5,378 nt of DNA from Thermoleophilia bacterium (GTDB taxonomy: Bacteria; Actinomycetota; Thermoleophilia; RBG-16-64-13). The translations under genes were made by a program, and so were the position numbers. Shown here piece by piece: positions 1-5,324 of the stretch (within the stretch, counting starts at the first letter, position 1; each line of letters begins with the position of its first letter). The DNA lies in assembly GCA_016929985.1 (NCBI GenBank), contig JAFGIH010000290.1:1-5378 (forward strand), given 5' to 3'. The notes beneath the pieces are model-generated. The model searched no databases and was not told the origin of the DNA. It worked only from the letters and a program-made list of their open reading frames with translations.

Positions 1-1160
1 GGGGCGGGGAACTCCAGGACCACCACCGCCCGATCGGATCCTTGATACACGTAGTAGCGCTGCCCCGTACCACTCGGCGGGGCGAGCGTTTCGGCAAAGG
101 AGACACCGGACAGAGACGTGTAGGTCTCCAGCCGCTCCATCAGGACGGAGCCCGCCTTCTCGGCCGACCCTGCGTCCCCGTAAACGAGACCGAGGCGGGC
201 GATCTGCTCATCGTCCGTCACGACATCAGCGATGACGAGCACTTCATAGGCAGGCAGGGCCTCTGGAGTAGAAGTGGCCGTCTCCGGCGACGGCAGATCG
301 ACATCAAGCGGCGGATAGGCGATGCTCAGCGCCAGAGCAGGGCCGGCGATGGCCGCCTGCAAGACGTCGGCATCCTCACCCATCGCGTTGACACCGGCCC
401 GATAGCCGGGGGAGTCTGCCAAGCTGGGCGCCGTCCCCGTCGCAGCGTCCACATGTGCCAGTACCATTTCCAGATCGGCTGACGACACCAGCAGGTCATC
501 GCTGATGATCATCGGCTGGCGCCGTCCCAGATACCCGCCGAACGGGTTCTCCTGAAGCACATTGGACAGGTCTGCCGCAAACCCGTCAGCGGGATCCTCC
601 CCCCAGAGCCAGACCGTTGTTCCATCGAAGTCCTGCGGAGCCAGATCCAGGTTGGTTTGGCAGGCGGCACGGATGGCGTCCGCATCGAAACTGCCCGCCA
701 GCATCAAACCGTCCCCCGGCGGTACACCGAAGTGGACCGCTTGGTCGACTTCCAGCGGGCTGAACCCAACCGTCTCCGGCCCGTCTTCCAGCCAGGCCAG
801 CCAGTGGTCGCTGATCGACCACGCGGCTCCTCTGAAGACAACCCACCACACGCTGTGTGGCACGTCGGAATCCGAAAGACCGGCGAACTCCTCGGCGTCC
901 GCCGGGCGGATGGCGCCGTACGCGGATTCCATGGCGGAGTAGTCGACCAAGTAGACGAAGTCATCGGCCTGGCTGATGGGGTCTTCCGGGATACCTGCGA
1001 GCAAGGACAAGAGCGGCCCGGCGCTTGACGTCGAAGTGGTGCTGGACGTTGCGAGGGTGCTGAGCGAACTCGTCGTCAAGGCTGCACACGACACACACGG
1101 GAGGCCGACCAGCAACGAGAGGACGCCGATGACACAGAGAACACGAGGTTTCGCCTTCAT
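1..1160 (-). CDS. Putative secreted lipoprotein of unknown function (3' end outside window)
   Basis: The minus-strand frame is open from an ATG at 1160 to the left edge, giving 386 codons without a stop, so the C-terminus is missing. The N-terminus is a lipoprotein-type signal: basic MKAKPR, a hydrophobic stretch at residues 7-21, then CVSC with Cys25 as the likely lipidated residue. The -3 position is Cys rather than the usual Leu, so the lipobox is imperfect. A Ser/Thr-rich linker (about residues 28-47) follows, typical of surface lipoproteins that cross the cell wall. The mature part is acidic and Trp/Tyr-rich, with FVYLVDYSAM near residue 68, TTVWLWGEDP near 181 and a possible repeat-like strand YEVLVIADVV near 305. 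I do not recognise the family, and no catalytic motif is visible; a ligand-binding or structural role is only a guess. An in-frame ATG at 1175 would add MGVRI. ATG 1160 is preferred because it gives the cleaner signal peptide and has a G-rich stretch about 8 bases upstream. No promoter is convincing. Confidence 0.8.
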   Translation of the reverse strand, partial: MKAKPRVLCVIGVLSLLVGLPCVSCAALTTSSLSTLATSSTTSTSSAGPLLSLLAGIPEDPISQADDFVYLVDYSAMESAYGAIRPADAEEFAGLSDSDVPHSVWWVVFRGAAWSISDHWLAWLEDGPETVGFSPLEVDQAVHFGVPPGDGLMLAGSFDADAIRAACQTNLDLAPQDFDGTTVWLWGEDPADGFAADLSNVLQENPFGGYLGRRQPMIISDDLLVSSADLEMVLAHVDAATGTAPSLADSPGYRAGVNAMGEDADVLQAAIAGPALALSIAYPPLDVDLPSPETATSTPEALPAYEVLVIADVVTDDEQIARLGLVYGDAGSAEKAGSVLMERLETYTSLSGVSFAETLAPPSGTGQRYYVYQGSDRAVVVLEFPA

Positions 1161-1262
1161 GATCCGGACCCCCATTCTCTCGGTGGTGGATGCCGGGCCA
1201 CTAATCAAGCATAGCCGCTCAACGCCCGGCGCTGAGCCACGAAGACCCACATCTCATATTAG
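1161..1262. other. Intergenic spacer, nothing recognisable
   Basis: This is the 5' flank of the lipoprotein gene. I find no coding frame with recognisable content, no RNA gene and no strong inverted repeat. On the minus strand TATGCT at about 1214-1209 is a two-mismatch -10 for the lipoprotein gene, but it has no partner -35 at proper spacing, so I do not call it. Confidence 0.5.
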
Positions 1263-1394
1263 CGCAGCTCGACTGCCACGCCGGAGACCTGGGACATAGC
1301 GAGACACATGAGGAGATTTCTCGAAACAGAGGGAGAGTCATACCGGTTCAGGGAGAGCCGAAACAGAAAGATCAGCTCGCAGGTGAAGTCATGA
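1263..1394 (+). pseudogene. istB: Remnant of IS21-family istB (C-terminal end only)
   Basis: A plus-strand frame bounded by TAG (1260-1262) and TGA (1392-1394) contains LETEGESYRFRESRNRK (1320-1370). From memory, this resembles the extreme C-terminus of IstB helper ATPases of IS21-family elements, which typically reads like HHxxILExxGESYRLRQSRxRK. The preceding residues WDIARHMRRF line up with the usual DRLTHHVHI-type segment through Asp, His and hydrophobic positions. Only about 30-40 codons remain out of roughly 250 in an intact IstB. The Walker A and B motifs and the IstA transposase are absent, and neighbouring frames upstream show no further IstB-like sequence, so this is a decayed fragment. 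An ATG at 1308 would give a 28-residue ORF, but independent function is unlikely. It points the same way as the downstream fusion gene. The call rests on one short motif and needs a similarity search. Confidence 0.5.
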
Positions 1395-1425
1395 CCAGGG
1401 ATGGCCAGCTCCTCCATGATTGAGC

Positions 1426-1453
1426 TGGTCAACTTCTCGACTGACGAACACAC
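1426..1453 (+). mobile_element. Candidate right end of an IS21-family element
   Basis: Downstream of the istB-like fragment, GGTCAACTTCTCGACTGAC (1428-1446) followed by GAACACA resembles the terminal or subterminal repeats of many IS21-family elements, which often contain GGTCAACTTTTC-like blocks and end in CA. It lies about 30 bases after the istB-like stop, which is the expected order (istB, then right inverted repeat). No left end or target-site duplication is visible because the rest of the element is gone. The assignment depends on recalled family patterns and on the istB call being right. Confidence 0.3.
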
Positions 1454-1456
1454 GGA

Positions 1457-1462
1457 TAGAAT
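1457..1462 (+). promoter_or_regulatory. Candidate -10 box upstream of the GNAT-BKACE gene
   Basis: TAGAAT matches TATAAT at five of six positions and would place the transcription start near 1469-1470, about 27 bases before the chosen GTG. The hexamer 17 bases upstream (TTCTCG, 1434-1439) is a poor -35. If used, the promoter would straddle the possible IS21 right end, with its -35 region supplied by the insertion remnant. Confidence 0.3.
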
Positions 1463-1483
1463 GAGGGGCCGTGACAACTGCTT

Positions 1484-1488
1484 GGGAG
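1484..1488 (+). promoter_or_regulatory. Ribosome binding site that decides the fusion-gene start
   Basis: GGGAG lies 8 bases before GTG 1497, a good Shine-Dalgarno distance, but only 2 bases before ATG 1491, which is too close. The far-upstream ATG at 1401 has no properly spaced site and would add 32 residues unlike any GNAT N-terminus. This favours GTG 1497, with ATG 1491 the main alternative. Confidence 0.5.
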
Positions 1489-1496
1489 ACATGCCC

Positions 1497-2855
1497 GTGG
1501 ACTACGTGATAGAAAGAGCGAACGATGACGACCGAGAAGGCATCCTCGCCGTCATGGCCGCCTGGAACATGCACCATGTACCCTCCCCCGAGATGGAGGA
1601 GTTGGATCTCTCCTGCTTCTTCGTAGCGCGCGCCCGTCCTTCAGGCGAGATCATCGGGGCTGCCGGGTACAGAATCCTCTCGGCTGACGCCGGAAAGACG
1701 ACGCTTCTCGGGGTGTTCCCGGAGTTCACCGGCACAGGGATCGGCAGAGAGCTGCAGATAGCCAGGCTGCAGGCTATGCACGAAGCCGGCGTGAGGACCG
1801 TCACCACCAATGCGGACCGCCCCGATGTGATTGTTTGGTACAAGAAGCACTTCGGCTACCACGAGGTGGGAACCCTCGAGAAGCTCTGCTCCTTCGGCCT
1901 GGTGGACGTGCCAATGTGGACCACCATGCAAATGGACCTGGAGGAGTATTTCGCGACCGAGGACGAACGCGAGCGCCGCAGAAGCGACTACATCTCCCAC
2001 AACGATCCGGCGCCGCTCAGCCCCTACCCTCCGCTCATCATCAACGTCTCTCTCACCGGTACGGTGCCCACGAAGCGCCGCACGCCCCACGTGCCGGTCA
2101 GTGTCGACGAGATCGTCGAGGACGCGGTGCTCGTGCATGACGCTGGCGCCCACATCGTCCATCTACACGCCCGCGACGAGCAGGGGTCGCCCACACCTTC
2201 GGCGCAATACTACGAGAAGATCATCGGCACCCTCCACAAGGAGAGACCCGGATTGCTCTGCTGCGTCACCACTTCGGGACGCAACTGGTCGGACTTCGAG
2301 AGTAGGTCGGAGGTGCTGAACCTCGCTGGGGTGGCCAAACCCGACCTGGCGAGCCTGACACTCGGCTCTTTCAACTTCCTCTCCGGGCCGAGCGTCAATT
2401 CCATAACGATGGTGGAGCAGCTTGCCCTGGCCATGAAGGAGAGAGGGATAAAGCCCGAACTGGAGGTGTTCGATTCGGGCATGCTCAACCTCGCCCGGTA
2501 CCTGGAGCGCCATGACCTTCTCACCGGCACCAAGTATTTCAACCTCCTATTGGGGAACCTGAACACGGCTCCGGCCACCCTGGGGAGTCTGGCCTGGTTG
2601 GTCCAATCACTACCGGAGCGCTCGATCTGGTCGGTGGGAGGTATCGGCCACTTCCAATTGCCGATGAACGTGGCGGCGGTTGTGGGTGGTGGCCATGTTC
2701 GGGTCGGACTGGAAGACACCGTTTATTACGATTACGAGCGCACGACTCTGGCACAGAACGTGGACCTCGTCCGGAGGATCGTACGGGTGGCGAGCGAGTT
2801 GCAGCGCCCGCTGGCGAGCTTGGATCAGGTCAGGGTGCTGCTGGGAATCGAATAG
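1497..2855 (+). CDS. GNAT acetyltransferase - BKACE (3-keto-5-aminohexanoate cleavage enzyme, DUF849) fusion
   Basis: From GTG 1497 this is a 452-residue cytosolic protein with two domains. Residues about 2-140 are a GNAT N-acetyltransferase, with the acetyl-CoA loop FTGTGIGREL at 67-76 and the C-terminal FGYHEVG strand-turn. After a charged linker (about 141-170), residues 171-452 form a BKACE/Kce TIM-barrel enzyme. It opens with INVSLTGTVPTK. VHLHAR carries His212 and His214, and VRVGLED carries Arg392, Glu396 and Asp397. Together the two His and Glu396 match the Zn site of Kce. TTSGR (Ser250) and ELEVFD (Glu313) match substrate-contact motifs. Characterised Kce converts 3-keto-5-aminohexanoate plus acetyl-CoA to 3-aminobutyryl-CoA and acetoacetate in lysine fermentation; other BKACE members cleave other beta-keto acids, so the substrate here is open. 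No kamA, kamDE, kdd or kal is in the window. The BKACE half has full domain length and looks active. The GNAT half is also complete; its amine acceptor is unknown. Both halves would use acetyl-CoA, suggesting sequential or coupled chemistry (inference). ATG 1491 is a possible alternative start. Confidence 0.9.
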   Translation: MDYVIERANDDDREGILAVMAAWNMHHVPSPEMEELDLSCFFVARARPSGEIIGAAGYRILSADAGKTTLLGVFPEFTGTGIGRELQIARLQAMHEAGVRTVTTNADRPDVIVWYKKHFGYHEVGTLEKLCSFGLVDVPMWTTMQMDLEEYFATEDERERRRSDYISHNDPAPLSPYPPLIINVSLTGTVPTKRRTPHVPVSVDEIVEDAVLVHDAGAHIVHLHARDEQGSPTPSAQYYEKIIGTLHKERPGLLCCVTTSGRNWSDFESRSEVLNLAGVAKPDLASLTLGSFNFLSGPSVNSITMVEQLALAMKERGIKPELEVFDSGMLNLARYLERHDLLTGTKYFNLLLGNLNTAPATLGSLAWLVQSLPERSIWSVGGIGHFQLPMNVAAVVGGGHVRVGLEDTVYYDYERTTLAQNVDLVRRIVRVASELQRPLASLDQVRVLLGIE

Positions 2856-2929
2856 GGGACGGCTCCATAGTCGTCACGACGTGCCGCGCCCGCGCATCTG
2901 ATCGCGCGATCCGATACTCGACGTTTTTC

Positions 2930-4912
2930 CTACGGCAACAACGCCTTCACCTGACTGATCACCGGCTCCACACAGGCGATGAAGGTGAAGTGCTCGACCT
3001 CGTCCCGGTTGGCGGTGATGAGGGCGGAGATGTAGGAGGGGAGCGGTCCGGCAAGGGGACTTATGAGGAGCTGGCCGTGATCCAAGGCCACATAGGGTCC
3101 CCCGGCGAGAGCGTCGGGGAACTTGTCCCCGGAGGTAAGAGCAGTGTGGGCGAAGGTGAGTCCGGCATTGGCCTGGGCCCAGGTGGCCACGTTGGCACAG
3201 GTCTCGTAGCGATCGGCTCCGGAGAAGTTCCTGAGTCCCGCCACTCCCGCCGGATCGGGAGTGTAGGTACCGGCCTTCACATACGTGGTCACGCCCAGCT
3301 CGTCCAGTGCCTGCACCGCCCAGCTGTTCATGGGGTTGTTGTCCGACTGGTCGGTGAGGAGGATAGGCCAGTGCTGGTCGCAGGCGAGTGCTGACACCCC
3401 GATGGCGTCGGGGAAGTTGGTGCCTATGGTGACGATGCCGGTAGCGGCGGATATGTCCCGTCCGGTGGCGTCTACCCGCTCACCCAGTTTCTTCGCCACC
3501 AGGTAGCTCATCTGGTAGACGTCGGCGCCGTTGATCGTCACGACGGCGGCCTCGGGAAGAATGCCTTGGACCGCATCTGCCACGGCGGTGCCGGTAAGCC
3601 CGATGCAAAAGACGTGATCGGGATCGAGCCGGGTGAGCTCGGCCGCCACGCCGGAGTAGAGCACCGTCTTGGAGGAAAGGAGCACCGGGCCCCCGTACGC
3701 GGCCGCCAGCGGGGCGCCGCAGAGCGCCTCTTGGTAGCTTTCCCAGCCCGGAGCAAGGACTACCCCGGAGTCCGCGGGGAGCCCAGTGGGGTAGCTCGCC
3801 GCCGGGAACATGGCCTGACTGAGCTTGAGGGCCGTATCGAAGCGGTCAGAACCGACGATGGTGGTGCAGGGGACGGTGGTACTGGACGGGACGATGCTGA
3901 CCGGATCCCAGTAGTAATGGATGATCTGCTGCCACGTCCACCCCAGAGCGGCCAACTGCTGGGTGCCCCACTGGGGCATGCGGGTGGGGTGGATCGGACA
4001 GCGGTAGTTGGAATCCAGGGCGGAGTCCCCACAGTACTGCAGCATGAAGAGAGCACCGTCCTTGAGCAGATAGCTGCTCCAGGTGTCGTCCACGGCGGCG
4101 TCTGTGCGCGGATCGGAGCGGGTGGGATCGTACCACTGATCTTCCCATCCGTCCGTCACGTCAGCGTATACGGAGGGGTGGTAGGAATTGGGGTACTTGC
4201 CGCCCTTGCTCACGTAGTACCAGGCGTATTCCTTGACCGCGATCGCCCCGGCCCGCAGAGACTCGACCGGCCACTGCACGAGCCACTCACAGGGCAGCAC
4301 GTGCTTGCAGTAGAACTCGAAGTCGACCACCTGGACGATGCTCGGGGTGAGATGGGTCCGATAGACCCGGATGGTCGCCGGTGGTGTGAGCGTCGCAGCG
4401 CCGAGACCGTACCTGGCGCCTGTGACGGCAGTGTCAGCCGCGGAGGATTCCGGGGCAAAGCCTGACTCGGTGAGCGAGTAGAGGACGGCTTCTTCGACCC
4501 CCTCGGGCGTGAGCAGCGGGCTGACCGTGAGCCGCGGCGCCCAGGCCCTCAAGAGCGACTCCTCGCACAGGTAGCCGGCCGCCTCGTACACGGCCGTGAG
4601 TCGGGCGCCGGCCACCGTGGCAACAGTCAGCGCGAACTCACCGGATGCGTCTGCGACCGACGTACCCGCAAGCGTGCCATCCTCCTTGAGGATCGTGACT
4701 TGGGCCCCGCCAATAGGTTGTCCCGTGGTGAAGTCCCGGAATTGGCCTGATATGGCCACCTGCAGCGGAGCGACGGCCGAATCGGCCGCGACAGCGGGAG
4801 AGGGCGGCACGAGCGCGAGCGCAGAGAGAGCCAAGAAGGCCGCGCAGAGAAATGCGACGACCCCGAGAACAAGGGGCCGCATCCTGTCACGGGAGTGCTG
4901 CTTGATCAACAT
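2930..4912 (-). CDS. Exported SpoIID-like lytic transglycosylase with three cell-wall-binding 2 repeats
   Basis: Using ATG 4912 the product is 660 residues. A Sec signal peptide spans about 1-42: basic KQHSRDRMR, a hydrophobic core, and AVA before the cut. Residues about 52-110 are a carboxypeptidase-regulatory-like beta domain (ISGQFRDFTTGQPIGGAQV...SGEFALTV). Residues about 180-337 are SpoIID/LytB-like: CEWLVQWPVESLRAGAIAVKEYA supplies Glu209 at the position of the catalytic Glu of SpoIID, and YCGDSA with QWGTQQLAALGW is the family's C-terminal part. SpoIID enzymes cleave glycan strands of peptidoglycan. Cys202, Cys208, Cys294, Cys305 and His308 could form disulfides or a metal site. Residues about 351-660 hold three CWB2 repeats, the last two with NFPDA and KFPDALAGG and the third opening FSGADRYET; such triplets anchor proteins to the cell wall. 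Repeat 1 has SYQEAL in place of FPDAL. The product is therefore probably a wall-attached peptidoglycan-remodelling enzyme. The frame extends upstream to GTG 5026, but that codon lies inside a tRNA T-arm and is rejected. ATGs at 4921 and 4882 are alternatives; none has a Shine-Dalgarno site. Confidence 0.9.
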   Translation of the reverse strand: MLIKQHSRDRMRPLVLGVVAFLCAAFLALSALALVPPSPAVAADSAVAPLQVAISGQFRDFTTGQPIGGAQVTILKEDGTLAGTSVADASGEFALTVATVAGARLTAVYEAAGYLCEESLLRAWAPRLTVSPLLTPEGVEEAVLYSLTESGFAPESSAADTAVTGARYGLGAATLTPPATIRVYRTHLTPSIVQVVDFEFYCKHVLPCEWLVQWPVESLRAGAIAVKEYAWYYVSKGGKYPNSYHPSVYADVTDGWEDQWYDPTRSDPRTDAAVDDTWSSYLLKDGALFMLQYCGDSALDSNYRCPIHPTRMPQWGTQQLAALGWTWQQIIHYYWDPVSIVPSSTTVPCTTIVGSDRFDTALKLSQAMFPAASYPTGLPADSGVVLAPGWESYQEALCGAPLAAAYGGPVLLSSKTVLYSGVAAELTRLDPDHVFCIGLTGTAVADAVQGILPEAAVVTINGADVYQMSYLVAKKLGERVDATGRDISAATGIVTIGTNFPDAIGVSALACDQHWPILLTDQSDNNPMNSWAVQALDELGVTTYVKAGTYTPDPAGVAGLRNFSGADRYETCANVATWAQANAGLTFAHTALTSGDKFPDALAGGPYVALDHGQLLISPLAGPLPSYISALITANRDEVEHFTFIACVEPVISQVKALLP

Positions 4913-4919
4913 CGTCCGC

Positions 4920-4925
4920 ATTATA
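4920..4925 (-). promoter_or_regulatory. Perfect TATAAT -10 box implying a leaderless mRNA
   Basis: On the minus strand TATAAT (4925 to 4920) is followed by seven bases, GCGGACG, and then ATG 4912. A start point 6-7 bases after a -10 box would fall on or one base before the A of this ATG, the layout of leaderless genes common in Actinobacteria. The absence of a Shine-Dalgarno site before any nearby ATG fits. No TTGACA-like -35 exists; the 17-base spacer and beyond are G/C-only palindromic sequence. Confidence 0.55.
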
Positions 4926-4933
4926 CGGGGAAG

Positions 4934-4967
4934 CCGGCGGCCGCGGCCGGCCGGCCGAGCGGGCCGG
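4934..4967. repeat. GC-only palindromic stretch upstream of the SpoIID-CWB2 promoter
   Basis: The stretch is almost entirely G and C, with overlapping GGCC/CCGG palindromes. CCGGCC can pair with GGCCGG about nine bases further on to form a strong stem-loop. It lies immediately upstream of the TATAAT box, where a -35 element would be expected. It may be only compositional; any regulatory role is inference. Confidence 0.4.
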
Positions 4968-5003
4968 TGCCAGAGAGCCAGCGTGCAAGCGGCGAAGACG
5001 ATA

Positions 5004-5045
5004 TGCCCCCGGGGTGACTCGAACACCCGGTATGTGGTTTAGGAA
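5004..5045 (-). tRNA. Partial tRNA-Arg(CCT): 3' half only, possible attachment-site scar
   Basis: Reading the minus strand, the 3' half has canonical geometry: anticodon loop TTCCTAA (5045-5039, anticodon CCT), 3' anticodon strand ACCAC, five-base variable loop ATACC, a perfect five-pair T-stem GGGTG/CACCC around loop TTCGAGT, acceptor strand CGGGGGC and discriminator A (5004). CCA is not encoded. The expected 5' half is absent: there is no GCCCCCG to close the acceptor stem and no D-arm able to pair. The 5' anticodon strand GGGGT has one G-A mismatch against ACCAC, so tRNA homology fades near position 27-28. This is a truncated tRNA gene, as left at the far end of an island integrated by a tyrosine recombinase, or a decayed copy. 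The GTG that could extend the SpoIID-CWB2 frame lies in its T-stem. Confidence 0.6.
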
Positions 5046-5106
5046 ACCCCCGTCAGGCTGTCCATGGCGTAGTACCGAGTATCACCGAGCGCACAAACCA
5101 CCCTGT

Positions 5107-5120
5107 AAATCTGGAGATTT
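5107..5120. repeat. Perfect 14-bp palindrome
   Basis: AAATCT and AGATTT are exact reverse complements separated by GG. The centre is too tight for an RNA hairpin, so a dimeric DNA-binding protein or recombinase site is more plausible, if it is functional at all. It lies about 60 bases beyond the tRNA remnant. Confidence 0.35.
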
Positions 5121-5150
5121 CGTCCATCGCTTATCACTGAGTGTTGTCTG

Positions 5151-5186
5151 GGTAGGCGTGGCGGTAGGGGTAACGGTAGGGGGCAT
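5151..5186 (+). repeat. Imperfect 12-bp tandem repeat, three units
   Basis: Three consecutive 12-base units each begin GGTAGG: GGTAGGCGTGGC, GGTAGGGGTAAC and GGTAGGGGGCAT. The third runs into the GCATC-TTACC-GATGC hairpin. Because the unit is a multiple of three, it reads as a Pro-Thr repeat (TVTP TATP) in one minus frame and a Val-Gly repeat in a plus frame. The G-tracts could also favour G-quadruplex-like folding. Function unknown. Confidence 0.5.
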
Positions 5187-5309
5187 CTTACCGATGCTAC
5201 GTACCCCTCGACCAGCCGACACGAGCCCTGCAGTGTAACTCGACCGAAGCTTGTGCATGGAAGAGCAATTGCGGTCGATGGAAGAAGCCAGGGTGACGCA
5301 ATCAGACAG

Positions 5310-5324
5310 GCCTACCCCGTAGGC
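5310..5324. repeat. Short hairpin, 6-bp stem with CCC loop
   Basis: GCCTAC (5310-5315) and GTAGGC (5319-5324) pair perfectly around CCC. The following plus-strand bases, AGTTTC, are not a T-run, so I do not call it a terminator. Confidence 0.3.

Noticed and set aside
1322..1367. Direct repeats CGAAACAGA (1322, 1359) and GGGAGAG (1331, 1351) as regulator sites
   Set aside because: They fall inside the istB-like fragment and are short enough to arise by chance; no symmetry suggests an operator.
1391..1423. Ten-residue leader ORF with a well-spaced AGGTGA before ATG 1391
   Set aside because: It lies upstream of the candidate promoter and within the IS remnant; the ribosome site is more likely left over or coincidental.
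1259..1492. Minus-strand 77-codon ORF across the intergenic spacer
   Set aside because: It is antisense to the istB-like fragment, has no recognisable content and lacks a ribosome site.
1401..1496. N-terminal extension of the GNAT-BKACE protein to ATG 1401
   Set aside because: There is no well-placed ribosome site, the residues are unlike a GNAT start, and the stretch overlaps the possible IS end and the -10 box.
1471..1509. Leaderless mini-ORF from GTG 1471 (12 codons, two Trp) overlapping the fusion-gene start
   Set aside because: It depends on a weak promoter call and shows no attenuator hairpin; probably chance.
2900..2928. Terminator between the convergent genes (GATCGCGCGATC followed by TTTTT)
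   Set aside because: The stem is only four pairs if looped, and 12 bases separate it from the T-run, so it does not form a proper intrinsic terminator.
3566..4465. Long plus-strand ORF opposite the SpoIID-CWB2 gene
   Set aside because: It is antisense to recognised SpoIID and CWB2 domains; long open antisense frames are expected in GC-rich coding DNA.
4913..5026. N-terminal extension of the SpoIID-CWB2 protein to GTG 5026
   Set aside because: The GTG lies inside the T-stem of the tRNA remnant. The extra residues precede a proper signal peptide, and the perfect -10 box lies within the extension.
5004..5045. 3' end of tmRNA rather than a tRNA
   Set aside because: The acceptor strand CGGGGGCA would need a 5' GCCCCCG, unlike the GG-initiated tmRNA start, and an anticodon loop with CCT in exact tRNA geometry is present.
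5014..5238. Plus-strand 74-codon ORF
   Set aside because: It begins within the antisense of the tRNA remnant, and its Val-Gly run is just the 12-bp repeat read in another frame.
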